A stretch of 64,000 nucleotides of DNA from Agromyces subbeticus DSM 16689. GTDB taxonomy: Bacteria; Actinomycetota; Actinomycetes; Actinomycetales; Microbacteriaceae. The notes beneath the pieces are model-generated. The model was not told the origin of the DNA, did no database searches, and was given only the letters and a program-made list of their open reading frames with translations. Both the position numbers and the translations under genes were made by a program. The first letter of the stretch is position 1; each line of letters opens with the position of its first letter. Of the stretch, positions 17,552 through 26,078 are shown in pieces. Where the stretch lies: the NCBI RefSeq assembly GCF_000421565.1, contig NZ_ATXG01000002.1:1-64000 (forward strand). Reading direction: 5' to 3'.

Positions 17552-18459
17552 GGATCGGTCTCGTGCTCTCCGAGGCGGCGAACGGCCTGCGCCGAAACGC
17601 CTCGATGGTGGTCTCCGTCGTGCTCGTCACGTTCATCTCGCTGACGTTCGTCGGCACGGCCGCCCTGCTGCAGCTGCAGATCGGGCAGATGAAGAACTAC
17701 TGGTACGACCGCGCCCAGGTCGCCGTCTACCTCTGCACCGGCGTCTCGACGACGGCGGGCTGCACCGACGGCGAGGCGAGCGAAGAGCAGAAGGCCGCGA
17801 TCGAAGATCAGCTGAGCTCCAACACGCTGGCCAAGTACATCGACGAGTTCTACTTCGAAGACCACGACCAGGCCTTCGCCAACTTCCAGGAGCAGTTCGC
17901 AGGCACCCCGGCGGCCGACTACGTGACGCCCGAGGTGCTCAACGAGACGTTCTGGGTCAACCTCGTCGACCCGTCGCAAGCGGCGGTGCTCGTCGAGAGC
18001 CTCGCGGGCATGGCCGGCGTCGAGGGAGTGGTCGATCAACGTCGCTACCTCGACCAGATCTTCGACGTCTTGAACGCCGCGAGTTACACCGCGATCGCGA
18101 TCGCGGCCATCATGCTCGTCGCTGCGGCGCTGCTGATCGCCACGACCATCAGGCTGTCGGCGTTCTCACGCCGCCGAGAACTCGGCATCATGCGGCTCGT
18201 GGGTGCGTCGAACCGGTTCATCCAGACGCCGTTCGTGCTCGAGGGCGTGTTCGCCGGACTCATCGGGTCGCTGCTCGCGGGCGGGGCGGTGGTGGCGATC
18301 GTGCAGGTCTTCGTGCAGGGCTATCTGGCCGACAACCTGTCGTTCACCTTCGTCGACCTGACCGACGCCCTCATCGTCGTGCCGTTGCTGATCATCGTCG
18401 GCGTGCTGCTCGCAGCGGTGTCGGCCGGCATCGCGATCACTCGCTATCTGAAGGTGTAG
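17548..18459 (+). CDS. ftsX: Cell division membrane protein FtsX
   Basis: 303-residue permease-like partner of FtsE. The first membrane helix is followed by a large extracytoplasmic loop (about residues 45-175) containing a Cys pair ([17 protein letters not shown]), then three more membrane segments. The family region with [19 protein letters not shown] lies between them. Start ATG overlaps the ftsE stop. The extracytoplasmic loop is the part that contacts peptidoglycan hydrolases (RipC-type in mycobacteria). Confidence 0.95.
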   Translation: MRIGLVLSEAANGLRRNASMVVSVVLVTFISLTFVGTAALLQLQIGQMKNYWYDRAQVAVYLCTGVSTTAGCTDGEASEEQKAAIEDQLSSNTLAKYIDEFYFEDHDQAFANFQEQFAGTPAADYVTPEVLNETFWVNLVDPSQAAVLVESLAGMAGVEGVVDQRRYLDQIFDVLNAASYTAIAIAAIMLVAAALLIATTIRLSAFSRRRELGIMRLVGASNRFIQTPFVLEGVFAGLIGSLLAGGAVVAIVQVFVQGYLADNLSFTFVDLTDALIVVPLLIIVGVLLAAVSAGIAITRYLKV

Positions 18460-18525
18460 TTGCGGCGGCTCGGCTCGAGTCGGTGGGGCGGCTGGCGATC
18501 GGCGAGCGGATGCCGCGGCATCCGC

Positions 18526-18531
18526 TAGACT
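18526..18531 (+). promoter_or_regulatory. -10 element upstream of smpB
   Basis: TAGACT about 54 nt before the smpB GTG, leaving room for a short leader with a ribosome site. Confidence 0.45.
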
Positions 18532-18584
18532 GAACGGCTGCCCCGGATGCACCGGGGCTCCGCTATCGAAGCAAGGAGCAGCTC

Positions 18585-19061
18585 GTGCCCAGGGAGACCG
18601 GTCAGAAGGTCGTGGCGACCAACCGCAAGGCGCGCCACGATTACTCGATCGAAGACACCTATGAGGCCGGCATCGTGCTGACCGGCACCGAGGTGAAGTC
18701 GTTGCGCGAGGGTCGGGCGTCGCTCGTCGACGGCTACGCGTTCCTCGACGGCGGCGAGCTGTGGCTCGATGCGGTGCACATCCCCGAGTACACCGAAGGC
18801 ACGTGGAACAACCACGCCCCGAGGCGCAAGCGCAAGCTGCTGCTGCACAAGCAGGAGATCGTGAAGATCAGCCACCGCACGAGCCAGGGCGGCTACACCC
18901 TCGTGCCGTTGCAGATCTACTTCAGCAACGGCCGTGCGAAGGTCGAGATCGCCGTCGCGAAGGGCAAGCGCGAGTACGACAAGCGCCAGGCGCTGCGCGA
19001 ACGCCAAGACAAGCGAGAGGCCGATCGCGCCATGGCGAGCCGGAAGAACCTCGGCGACTGA
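18585..19061 (+). CDS. smpB: SsrA-binding protein SmpB
   Basis: Binds tmRNA and delivers it to stalled ribosomes. 158 residues, normal length. Motifs: [34 protein letters not shown], a basic C-terminal tail [19 protein letters not shown] that lies in the mRNA channel in characterised SmpB. The GTG start has CAAGGAG at about 6-8 nt. Its RNA partner, ssrA, lies 1.7 kb downstream, beyond a phosphatase and a minus-strand SIMPL gene. Confidence 0.96.
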   Translation: MPRETGQKVVATNRKARHDYSIEDTYEAGIVLTGTEVKSLREGRASLVDGYAFLDGGELWLDAVHIPEYTEGTWNNHAPRRKRKLLLHKQEIVKISHRTSQGGYTLVPLQIYFSNGRAKVEIAVAKGKREYDKRQALRERQDKREADRAMASRKNLGD

Positions 19062-19088
19062 GCCGGGCTCTGCACGGTGCCCACGGAG

Positions 19089-19094
19089 TAGGCT
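19089..19094 (+). promoter_or_regulatory. -10 element of the tyrosine phosphatase gene (leaderless type)
   Basis: TAGGCT followed by 7 nt and the ATG at 19102; no ribosome site between them. Confidence 0.5.
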
Positions 19095-19101
19095 CGGCCC
19101 G

Positions 19102-19839
19102 ATGGAGACCTCCACCCGCATCCCGGTGCCCGGCACGTTCAACTTCCGCGACGTCGGCGGCCTGCCCGCGCAGAACGGCGCGGTGCGCGGCGGGGTGCTG
19201 TACCGCTCCGACGGACTGCATCGCCTCGGCGATGCGGGGCGTGCCGCGCTGAGCGACCTCGGCGTCGGCATCGTGATCGACTTGCGCGACGAGAACGAAG
19301 CGGCATTCATGCCCGACGACCTCGGCGACCTCGAGGTCGAGGTGCTGCGCCTGCCCGTCTTCGAGGGCTCCGGAGCCTCGCAGGGGGCCACTGGCGTCTC
19401 GCTCGAGGCACTCTACGAGCGCATCGTCACCCAGCACGCATCGGTGGTGGTCGCGGCGCTGCGAGAGATCTCGACGGCCCAGGATCGCGCCGTGCTCGTG
19501 CACTGCACGGCGGGCAAAGACCGCACGGGCGTCGTGGTGGCACTCGCGCTGCTGGCAGTCGGAGTCGACCGCGAGTCGGTCGTCCTCGACTACACCTCGA
19601 CCGAGGCGAACCTCGCCGGCCAGTGGCTCGACGAGATGGTGGCGATGGCCGTGCGCTACGGCGTACCCGACACCCCCGAGCTGCGCACCCTCATGGGCGG
19701 CAGCCCGCGCGATGCGATCGAGGGCGTCATCGAGATCATCGAGCGCGATCACGGCTCGGTGCGCGAATACCTGCTGGCGTTCGGCCTCAGCCTCGCGGAG
19801 CTCGCAGCCCTCGAGACCCTGCTCATCGACCCGAGCTGA
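19102..19839 (+). CDS. Protein-tyrosine/lipid phosphatase, DSP-like (Y_phosphatase3 type)
   Basis: 245-residue member of the Cys-based phosphatase family like mycobacterial PtpB and other Y_phosphatase3 enzymes. The active-site P-loop is HCTAGKDRTG with Cys and Arg in CX5R spacing. The N-terminal family motif FNFRDVGGLP and LYRSDGLHRL are present, as is the Asp in IDLRDENE. No signal peptide is seen. The phosphate donor (phosphotyrosine or phosphoinositide) is not settled. A TAGGCT box 7 nt before the ATG points to a leaderless mRNA. Confidence 0.9.
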   Translation: METSTRIPVPGTFNFRDVGGLPAQNGAVRGGVLYRSDGLHRLGDAGRAALSDLGVGIVIDLRDENEAAFMPDDLGDLEVEVLRLPVFEGSGASQGATGVSLEALYERIVTQHASVVVAALREISTAQDRAVLVHCTAGKDRTGVVVALALLAVGVDRESVVLDYTSTEANLAGQWLDEMVAMAVRYGVPDTPELRTLMGGSPRDAIEGVIEIIERDHGSVREYLLAFGLSLAELAALETLLIDPS

Positions 19840-19859
19840 CCGGCGACCGCGGCGTCACC

Positions 19860-20537
19860 TCAGCCGGCGGCCTCTGCGGTGAACCTCGCTTCGACCGACG
19901 CCGTGATCACGAGCTGCGCCGGGGTGAACTGGGCGGGGCCGCCGCCGCCCGACATGTCGGCCGAGGCCCGCATGGCGTACATGCGTTCACCTGAGCCTCC
20001 GTGCGGCACCGGCTGCGCGGTGAGCAGCCCGGTATCGGCGAGCTCCGCCGGCGTCGGAGCGCCGAGCCCGAGTGCGGCGGCGTAGACCGCGGCCTTCGCG
20101 ACGGCGTCTGACACGGCGCCTCGCTGGGCGAGCTCCTGGGTGCGCTTGCGCGTGGCATCCGTCAATCGCCAGTCGATGCCGCCGATGCCGATGAACTCGC
20201 CGAGCGAGACGGTGCTCACCCACTCGCCCAGTCGCTCGAGATCGGTGAAGACGACTTCGACGTCGGCGTTGGCCTGATGCACGACGGGCAACTGCTTGCC
20301 CTCGTTGTTCCATGGGCGGTGCGACGAGACGCGAAGCTGGCCGGCCGACCAGACATCGAGCACGCCGGATGCCTCGAGCTCGCGGATGCCCTCGATGAGG
20401 CGCTGGTGGGCATCGGAGGTGCGTGCGAGGGTGGCGTCGCGTTCTGCCCCGGATGCGCTCACGGTCAGCGACACGGCGCCGAGTTCGGGCGCGATGCGCT
20501 CTTCGGCGGTGCCCCGCACGGCGATGACGGTCGTCAC
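19860..20537 (-). CDS. SIMPL-domain (DUF541) protein
   Basis: 225-residue protein matching the SIMPL/DUF541 pattern: VIAVRGTAEERIAPELGAVSLTVSA at the N-terminus (two halves of the first strand), a variable middle with RPWNNEGKQLP, and RMYAMRASADM followed by TPAQLVITASVEARF at the end. No signal peptide is evident, so it may be cytoplasmic, unlike some family members. The family's function is unknown. It is convergent with the phosphatase gene. Confidence 0.85.
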   Translation of the reverse strand: MTTVIAVRGTAEERIAPELGAVSLTVSASGAERDATLARTSDAHQRLIEGIRELEASGVLDVWSAGQLRVSSHRPWNNEGKQLPVVHQANADVEVVFTDLERLGEWVSTVSLGEFIGIGGIDWRLTDATRKRTQELAQRGAVSDAVAKAAVYAAALGLGAPTPAELADTGLLTAQPVPHGGSGERMYAMRASADMSGGGGPAQFTPAQLVITASVEARFTAEAAG

Positions 20538-20734
20538 ATGAACCTCCAGATCGAGCCGCTCGGGAATGGCGGAGCGGCCGCGCCTGTTCTAGACTGTAAG
20601 GCCGGGCACTTCTCGTGACAACGAGGGGCGCTCGACCGGGGTTCACGCCCCTTGAGAATTCCACAGTGTGCGACAACGGCCCGCCAGAGGCCCACTGCTC
20701 AGTTTCGGCTGAGCGAGCGGTCACGGCGACACAT

Positions 20735-21106
20735 GGGGATGATCGGTTTCGACATCGTCTGCGAACCCACGAGAAGCGGGCCGAGGATCCAGGGTTATCT
20801 CGTTAACGATCTCTGGAAAACAATAAGTGCCAATTCAAAGCGCACTGACTTCGCTCTCGCTGCTTAAGCGAGCCCGATAGTCCGTCAGCCCGCGGGTCTG
20901 TTCCCGCCCCGGTAGCTGGCGTCATCTAGGGAGCTTGCTGCGTGTCGTCGCCTGAGCGACACGCGGGACTTCATTCAGGCTGGGCTCGTCGACCTAGGCG
21001 CCTGTGGCAAAGGTCGGAGCCGAGCAGAACGCTTTCACAGGCTGCGCCCGGAGAAGGCGTGGAATCACAGCGATGGACGGGGGTTCAATTCCCCCCATCT
21101 CCACCA
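20735..21106 (+). ncRNA. ssrA: Transfer-messenger RNA (tmRNA)
   Basis: The 5' end GGGGATG pairs with CATCTCC at the 3' end, and the T-arm GGGGGTTCAATTCCCCCC and a genomically encoded CCA complete the tRNA-like domain. The tag reading frame is at 20829-20867: GCC resume codon, peptide ANSKRTDFALAA, stop TAA, close to the tags of other actinobacteria. The intervening region has the expected pseudoknot length (372 nt total). It rescues ribosomes stalled on broken mRNAs with SmpB, encoded upstream. Confidence 0.97.
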
Positions 21107-21135
21107 ATGGTCGTTGTCGCACACTGAGGAAACCC

Positions 21136-21161
21136 CGAAGGCCGCCCATGGGCGGCCTTCG
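21136..21161. terminator. Terminator hairpin after ssrA, shared with convergent lysR
   Basis: CGAAGGCCGCCC and GGGCGGCCTTCG form a perfect 12-bp stem around AT. It lies 30 nt after the tmRNA 3' end and just before the 3' end of the minus-strand lysR gene, so it can serve both directions. Confidence 0.75.
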
Positions 21162-21166
21162 TCGTC

Positions 21167-22130
21167 TCAGCGCTCAGCGCTCGGTTCGATGGGTTCTGCG
21201 ACCGGGGTGGCAGAGTCGGCAGCGTCGGCGGCCTCACGAAGCAGCGCCGAGATGCGCGCCACGGCCGGATGCATGCGCATCGACCGCTTCACTCGCAGCA
21301 TGATGCGCCGTTGCACGTCGCCGTCGGCGATCGGCAGCACGACCACCCCGTCGGGAAGGGTCGATCACGCCGAGTCGGGGGAGCACCGTGATGCCGACGC
21401 CGTGGGCGACGTAGTCGAAGGCCGTGGCGTAGTCGGGCGCTTCGAGGCGGAACTGCGGGGCGAATCCCAGTTCGTTGCACGCCGCGAGGGTGATCTCGCG
21501 GCACGGGCCGTGGGCATGATCATTGTCGATCCACGGCTCGCCGGCGAGTTCTGCGAGCGTCACCGCATGCCGCGTCGAGAGCGGATGCGTGATCGGCACG
21601 ACGGCGACGTAGCCCTCGGTGAGGAGGAGCTCGATGTCGTAGCCGTCGACGCTGCCGTCGGCCACGGCGGGGTCTCGGTCGCCGCGTACAGACTCGGCGA
21701 CGTAGAGTTCGAGGTCGGCCTCGCCGACCTGCCGGCCCGGCAGTTCGATGAGACCGAGTTCGAGCCGTAGATCGGGGAACTCTCGAACGAGCGCTGCGAC
21801 GATGGCGGGCATCCAGGCGCGGTTGGCCGACATGAAGCAGCTGATGCGCACCGTGCCGCTGCGGCCGGACCGGAGGTCATCGGCGAGCGAGTCGAAGTCT
21901 GCGAGCTGGTCGAGCACGCGATCGGCCCGCTCGGCCACGGCGATGCCGGCGGCGGTCGGCGCGATGCCGCGACCCCGTTTCTCGATGAGGGTGAGGCCGG
22001 TCTCACGTTGCAGCGTGCTGACGTGCTGGCTGACCGCCGACGGCGTGTATCCGAGCCGGGCGGCTGCGCGATTGATCGAGCCCGTCTGCACGACGGCTCG
22101 GAACACGCGGAGTCGATGTGGGTCCACCAT
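21167..22130 (-). pseudogene. LysR-family regulator broken by a one-base insertion
   Basis: The N-terminal winged helix-turn-helix is intact (MVDPHRLRVFRAVVQTGS, then AAARLGYTPSAVSQHVSTL), as is most of the substrate-binding domain, up to GITVLPRLGVID. There a run GGG at plus-strand 21358-21360 holds one base too many. The original frame then runs through unrelated Arg-rich sequence to a stop at 21234. Removing one base restores LPDGVVVLPIADGDVQRRIM and a normal LysR C-terminus ending at 21167. The span of 964 nt is 3n+1. It is either a recent pseudogene or a sequencing error. It is divergent from the EamA exporter, with a palindrome between them. Confidence 0.85.
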
Positions 22131-22138
22131 GCTGACGA

Positions 22139-22159
22139 TCGTACAGCGCCGCTGTACGA
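22139..22159. promoter_or_regulatory. Palindrome at the lysR/eamA divergent promoter
   Basis: TCGTACAGC-GCC-GCTGTACGA, perfect 9-bp arms with a 3-nt spacer, 9 bp upstream of the lysR ATG. Position and symmetry suit a LysR autoregulatory recognition site. Confidence 0.65.
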
Positions 22160-22212
22160 AACAATAGAAACGTTCACTTTTACTCAGGCGAACGGGGCGA
22201 CAGGCTAGAGGG

Positions 22213-23136
22213 ATGAGCCTCCCCGCGAACACCTCTCCCAGCGCCGTCACAACGACCGCACCGTCCGCGGCGATCGGCTGGAAGGTGCTCACGGCGATGC
22301 TCATCGTGCTGGTGCTGTGGGCGTCGGCGTTCATCGCCATCCGTGCGGTCGGCGATGCCATCTCCCCGGGTCCCCTTGCGCTCGGCCGGCAGCTCGTCGG
22401 GGCCGCCGTGCTCGTGGCCATCGCCGTCTGGCGGCGGCCACCGCTTCCGGGACCGCGTGCCCTCGCGCTCATCGCGGTCTACGGAGTGCTCTGGTTCGCG
22501 GGCTACACGCTCGTGCTCAACATCGCCGAGCGCCACCTCGACGCCGGTACCGTCGCGATGCTCGTGAACATCGCACCGCTCCTCGTGGCCCTGGCTGCCG
22601 GTGCGCTGCTGAAGGAGGGGTTTCCGAGACCGCTCATGGTCGGAATCGGCATCGCCTTCGCGGGCGTCGTGGTCATCGCGACCGGCGGTGTCGGCGCGCA
22701 CAGTGAACCGCTCGGCATCGTGCTCGGCATTCTCGCCGCCGCGCTCTACGCCTCGGGCGTGCTCGTGCAGAAGGTGGCACTGCGTGAAGCCGACGCGCTG
22801 AGCGCGACGTGGATCGGCTGCGTCGTCGGCGCCGTGGTGCTGCTGCCGTTCCTCCCGCAGACGGTGGTGGAACTGAGCGGGGCGCCGGTGCCCGCCGTAC
22901 TGGCGGTGGTGTACCTCGGCGTGTTCCCGACGGCGGTCGCGTTCCTGCTGTGGGCCTACGTGCTCAAGCGCAGCCCCGCCGGCGCCACCGCCTCGGCGAC
23001 GCTCGCCGTTCCAGCGATCGTGGTGCTGCTGTCATGGCTGCTGCTCGGTGAGCTGCCCACCGTGCTCGGCATGATCGGCGGCGTGCTCTGCCTCGCCGGT
23101 GTCGCCTGGAGCCGCAGGAGGCCCCGCCAGGCGTGA
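22213..23136 (+). CDS. EamA-family (DMT superfamily) transporter
   Basis: 307-residue protein with ten predicted membrane helices in two EamA repeats. The first begins MLIVLVLWASAFIAIRAVG, the second LGIVLGILAAALYASGVLV; WAYVLKRSPAGATASATLAVPAI is the conserved end of the second repeat. Relatives export amino acids or other metabolites. It is divergent from a LysR gene, a common arrangement for inducible exporters. The last 12 codons and the stop (VAWSRRRPRQA) lie in the first copy of a four-fold 40-bp tandem repeat, so the 3' end has been duplicated downstream. Confidence 0.87.
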   Translation: MSLPANTSPSAVTTTAPSAAIGWKVLTAMLIVLVLWASAFIAIRAVGDAISPGPLALGRQLVGAAVLVAIAVWRRPPLPGPRALALIAVYGVLWFAGYTLVLNIAERHLDAGTVAMLVNIAPLLVALAAGALLKEGFPRPLMVGIGIAFAGVVVIATGGVGAHSEPLGIVLGILAAALYASGVLVQKVALREADALSATWIGCVVGAVVLLPFLPQTVVELSGAPVPAVLAVVYLGVFPTAVAFLLWAYVLKRSPAGATASATLAVPAIVVLLSWLLLGELPTVLGMIGGVLCLAGVAWSRRRPRQA

Positions 23137-23262
23137 GAATGTCGCCTGGAGCCGCAGGAGGCCCCGCCAGGCGTGAGAATGCCGCCTGGAGCCGCAGGAG
23201 GCCCCGCCAGGCGTGAGAAATGCCGCCTGGAGCCGCAGGAGGCCCCGCCAGGCATGAGAAAT
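23101..23262 (+). repeat. Four tandem copies (40-41 bp) of the eamA 3' end
   Basis: Units at 23101-23140, 23141-23180, 23181-23221 and 23222-23262. Each starts G(T/C)CGCCTGGAGCC and ends with a TGAGAA(A)T tail. Units 1-3 share GCCAGGCGTGAG and unit 4 has GCCAGGCATGAG. Unit 1 contains the last 11 codons and the stop of the exporter gene; the other copies are downstream of it. Each unit has GCCTGG and CCAGGC arms, so each can fold as a hairpin. Confidence 0.93.
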
Positions 23263-23296
23263 GCCGCGTGGTGCGCCCGAGGGCGCGCCACGCGGC
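23263..23296. terminator. Long hairpin between eamA repeats and the convergent lipoprotein gene
   Basis: GCCGCGTGGTGCGCC pairs with GGCGCGCCACGCGGC (15 bp, one G-U) around a 4-nt loop. It lies 19 nt from the stop of the minus-strand lipoprotein gene, so it is a likely bidirectional terminator; no U-tract is present. Confidence 0.65.
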
Positions 23297-23314
23297 ATCC
23301 GTCTGCTCAGTCGA

Positions 23315-23839
23315 TCAGCGAGCGGCAGCCGCGAGGGTGCCGGTCACCTGACCCGCCGGGTCGTAGATGACGCAGGAGACGACGCGGTCGTCGAGGCTCT
23401 CCCAGCTCTCCTGCGAGGGCCGGTAGGCGTAGAAGTCGAGTGTCGACGAGTCGTATGCGAGGCCGACGAACGTCTCGAACTGTGCAAGGCAGCCCTCGTC
23501 GGACTGCGTCTGCACGGCGTCGTCGCCGGGGTACTCCTCACCCTCGATGGTGAAGTCGAAGAAGACCTCTTCGTCGTGCGGCTGGTCGCACGGAACGACG
23601 GGAACCTCGGAGACGAGTTCTTCGGACACCTCGTTCATGCAGTCGCCGACCATGAGGGCGAAGACGTCGGCGTCACCCTCCTCGACGATCTCCTGAGTGG
23701 TGTCGTCGCGCTCGGGCTGCGGCGCCGGGCCGCCAACGAGGTCGCGGACCATGCTGCATCCGGAAAGCGGTATCGCCACCGCGACGGCGGCGAGGGAGAC
23801 GAGTGCGCGCGTCAGCGTGCGGCGCGTGGCAGAGTTCAC
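23315..23839 (-). CDS. Septum_form-like lipoprotein
   Basis: 174-residue exported lipoprotein. A basic start (VNSATRRTLTRAL), a hydrophobic segment and the lipobox LSGC predict cleavage before Cys. The mature part has GDCMNE and VVPCDQPHDEEVF, followed by GCLAQFETFVG and VVSCVIYD, a Cys-conserved pattern of the actinobacterial Septum_form domain. GTG 23839 is chosen because it yields a normal signal peptide; an in-frame ATG at 23875 would add a hydrophilic extension. It probably acts at the outer face of the membrane; its exact role is unknown. Confidence 0.82.
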   Translation of the reverse strand: MNSATRRTLTRALVSLAAVAVAIPLSGCSMVRDLVGGPAPQPERDDTTQEIVEEGDADVFALMVGDCMNEVSEELVSEVPVVPCDQPHDEEVFFDFTIEGEEYPGDDAVQTQSDEGCLAQFETFVGLAYDSSTLDFYAYRPSQESWESLDDRVVSCVIYDPAGQVTGTLAAAAR

Positions 23840-23964
23840 GGGGTAAGGCCTCTCGGTTCGGGGATCGATGACCACGAGAGGGCCGTAGTGCAGACCGACG
23901 CCCCCGCCTCATCCGGATGATTCGGTGTCAGCATAGCGGCAGATCGGAAACCGATGCTCGCGCT

Positions 23965-24887
23965 TCAGCGCAGGTGAGGCAGCACTTCTGCGGCGATGAG
24001 TTCGAGGTGCTCGAGGTCGCGGAGATCGACGAGCTGCAGGTAGACGCGGTCGGCACCGAGTTCGCGCAGGCGGAGGAGTTTCTCGACCGCCGCCGCGGGG
24101 GAGCCCGCGATGTTCACCGTGGCGAATTCTTCGGGGTCGGCGCCGATCGCAGCAAGACGGCGCCGATATTCGGCATCGTCGGCGGCGACGACCGTCGGCA
24201 GCGCCACGCTGGTGCGCATCGTCGCCGGGTCGCGACCGATCTGCTCGCACGCGCTTCGCACACCGTCGAAGGCTGCGGCGATGATCTCTTCGGAGCGGAA
24301 GCCGATGTTGAATTCGGTGGCGAACCGAGCCGCGATCGCGGGCGTGCGGCGCAGTCCCGAGCCGCCGAGATCACGGGCATGCGCGACTGTGCAGGCTTCG
24401 GCAGCGCAGGGGAGCCCTTCAGCGTGTAGTGCTCGCCGACGAAGTCGAGCGTCTCGCCGATGGGTGTCGACCACAGCCCGGTCAGCACTGCGAGCTGCTC
24501 CTCGAACATGCCGAAGCGCCTCGCCGGGAACGGAACCCCGTAGGCCTCGTGCTCCTCGGCGAACCATCCGGTGCCGAGCCCGAAGTCGACGCGCCCGCCC
24601 GACATCGCGTCGACCTGGGCGACCTGGATCGCGAGCAGCGACGGGTGCCGGAACGTGGCCGACGACACCAGGGTGCCGAGCCGGATGCGCTCGGTCTCGC
24701 GGGCGAGGCCCGCGAGCGTGACCCACGCGTCGGTCGGGCCGGGAAGCGGGTCGGTCTCGCCCATGACGAGGATGTGGTCGGAGCGGAACCAGCCGTGGAA
24801 TCCAAGTCGCTCGGTGAGCGTCGCGTGCGCGAGTTGATCGTCGTAGCTCGCGCCCTGCTGCGGTTCGGTGAAGATGCAGAGTTCCAC
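23965..24887 (-). pseudogene. LLM-class F420-dependent oxidoreductase with a one-base deletion
   Basis: Luciferase-like monooxygenase-fold TIM barrel. The N-terminal two thirds are in one frame (VELCIFTEPQQG, HGWFRSDHILVMG, GTLVSSATFRHPSLLA, GGRVDFGLGTGWF), the rest in another (GGSGLRRTPAIAARFATEFN to the stop at 23965). The family-typical sequence at the junction would be MPVILGGSG; the DNA has ATCTCGG where ATCCTCGG is needed, so one base is missing between 24369 and 24370. The span of 923 nt is 3n+2. GTG 24887 has AAGGAGG upstream and starts 4 nt after the hisN stop. Either a real inactivation or a sequencing error. Confidence 0.85.
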
Positions 24888-24891
24888 GCGG

Positions 24892-25752
24892 TCAGGCCTC
24901 CTTGGTGGAATCGAGGGCCGCGAGCACGGCGTCATGCAGCAACCCGTTCGTCGCCAGGGCGCTGCCGTGGGAATGGCCGGGCTCCCCGGTGATCGAGGTG
25001 AAGCGACCGCCCGCCTCTTCGACGATCGGGATCAGGGCCGCGAGGTCGTACGACTTCACGTCGAACTCGCCGGTGATGTCGATGAGCCCCTCGGCGAGCA
25101 GCATGTACGACCAGAGGTCGCCGTATGCGCGATCGCGCCAGACCTGCTGCGACAGCGAGAGGAGGTGATCGAGGTAGCCGGCGTCGCGCCACTGCGCGAG
25201 GCTCTGGAAGCTCAGCGAGGCATCGGCGAGCGAGGAGACTCCCGAGACCTGCAGGCGTCGCGCGCCCGGCACGGATGCGGCCGAGACCTCGGTGATCGAC
25301 TCGCTCGCGCCGGCTTCGGCGGCCGAGGTCGTCGTCCAGGCGCCGAGGCCGGTCGCGCCCCACCACCGGCGGCCCATCGCCGGCGAGGATGCCACGCCGA
25401 CGACCGGCACTCCGTCGACGGCGAGCGCGATGAGCGTGCCCCAGACCGGCACCCCGCGCAGGAAGTTCGCCGTGCCGTCGATCGGGTCGATGATCCACTG
25501 CCGCCGAGAGTCGCCCTCCGAGCCGAACTCCTCGCCCAGAATGCCGTCGCCGGGGCGGGCCGCTGCGATGTGTTCGCGGATCGCGCGTTCGACCGCGAGG
25601 TCGGCTTCGGTGACCGGAGAGCGGTCGGGCTTGGTCTGCACATCCAGATCGATCGCGCGGAACCGGGCGATCGAGACGGCGTCGGCGAGATCGGCGACGT
25701 CGAGGGCGAGCGCGAGATCGGCGGTGAGATCATGCTGAGGGTCGGCGGTCAC
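24892..25752 (-). CDS. hisN: Inositol-monophosphatase-family phosphatase, probable histidinol-phosphatase
   Basis: 286-residue Mg-dependent phosphatase. Metal-binding motifs are EEFGSEG, IIDPIDGTANFLRG and SYDLAALIPIVEEAGG (the WDxAA-type motif with Tyr-Asp). In actinobacteria such as Corynebacterium, HisN of this family dephosphorylates histidinol phosphate, and KPDRSPVTEADLAVE fits that subgroup; inositol phosphate activity remains possible. Start GTG 25752 is preceded at 7 nt by TAGCCT on the minus strand, predicting a leaderless transcript that continues into the LLM gene. Confidence 0.83.
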   Translation of the reverse strand: MTADPQHDLTADLALALDVADLADAVSIARFRAIDLDVQTKPDRSPVTEADLAVERAIREHIAAARPGDGILGEEFGSEGDSRRQWIIDPIDGTANFLRGVPVWGTLIALAVDGVPVVGVASSPAMGRRWWGATGLGAWTTTSAAEAGASESITEVSAASVPGARRLQVSGVSSLADASLSFQSLAQWRDAGYLDHLLSLSQQVWRDRAYGDLWSYMLLAEGLIDITGEFDVKSYDLAALIPIVEEAGGRFTSITGEPGHSHGSALATNGLLHDAVLAALDSTKEA

Positions 25753-25759
25753 GCTGATC

Positions 25760-25765
25760 AGGCTA
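25760..25765 (-). promoter_or_regulatory. -10 element of hisN (leaderless type)
   Basis: TAGCCT on the minus strand, 7 nt before the GTG at 25752. Confidence 0.5.
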
Positions 25766-25902
25766 TCGCGGCGCCGCGACGGGCGACGCCGGTGCGCTTG
25801 CGCCGAATCCGGGGCTCGATTGGTGCAACGGTGGGTTCTCCTGATAATGTGATTCCTCGGTTCGGGTTGTTGGAAATCTGAACTGAAACATGCGAAAGCA
25901 AC

Positions 25903-25975
25903 GCACCTCTAGCTCAATCGGCAGAGCAACTGACTCTTAATCAGTGGGTTCTGGGTTCAAGTCCCAGGGGGTGCA
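25903..25975 (+). tRNA. tRNA-Lys (anticodon CUU)
   Basis: Acceptor GCACCTC pairs with GGGGTGC (one U-G). The anticodon stem encloses the loop CTCTTAA, so the anticodon is CTT. The T-arm CTGGGTTCAAGTCCCAG is canonical. 73 nt with discriminator A; CCA is not encoded. Confidence 0.96.
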
Positions 25976-25981
25976 CGATCA

Positions 25982-26015
25982 AGCCTCGAACCTCTCGCCG
26001 GGTTCGGGGCTTTTT
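25982..26015 (+). terminator. Rho-independent terminator after tRNA-Lys
   Basis: AGCCTCGAACC pairs with GGGTTCGGGGCT (11-12 bp with a U-G) around a 7-nt loop, followed at once by TTTTT. It is the clearest intrinsic terminator in the window and begins 7 nt after the tRNA. Confidence 0.9.
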
Positions 26016-26078
26016 CATTTGCGCAGCGGCTGTACCCGCCACACCCGCCGCACCTGCCGCACCCATCGCGCTGTCGTC

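Noticed and set aside
23101..23262. Tandem repeats considered as a CRISPR array
   Set aside because: The units abut without spacers, no cas genes are nearby, and the first unit is coding.
4282..25975. tRNA-Leu, tRNA-Lys and tmRNA as integration sites of mobile elements
   Set aside because: No integrase, excisionase or direct repeat of the tRNA/tmRNA 3' ends was found nearby.
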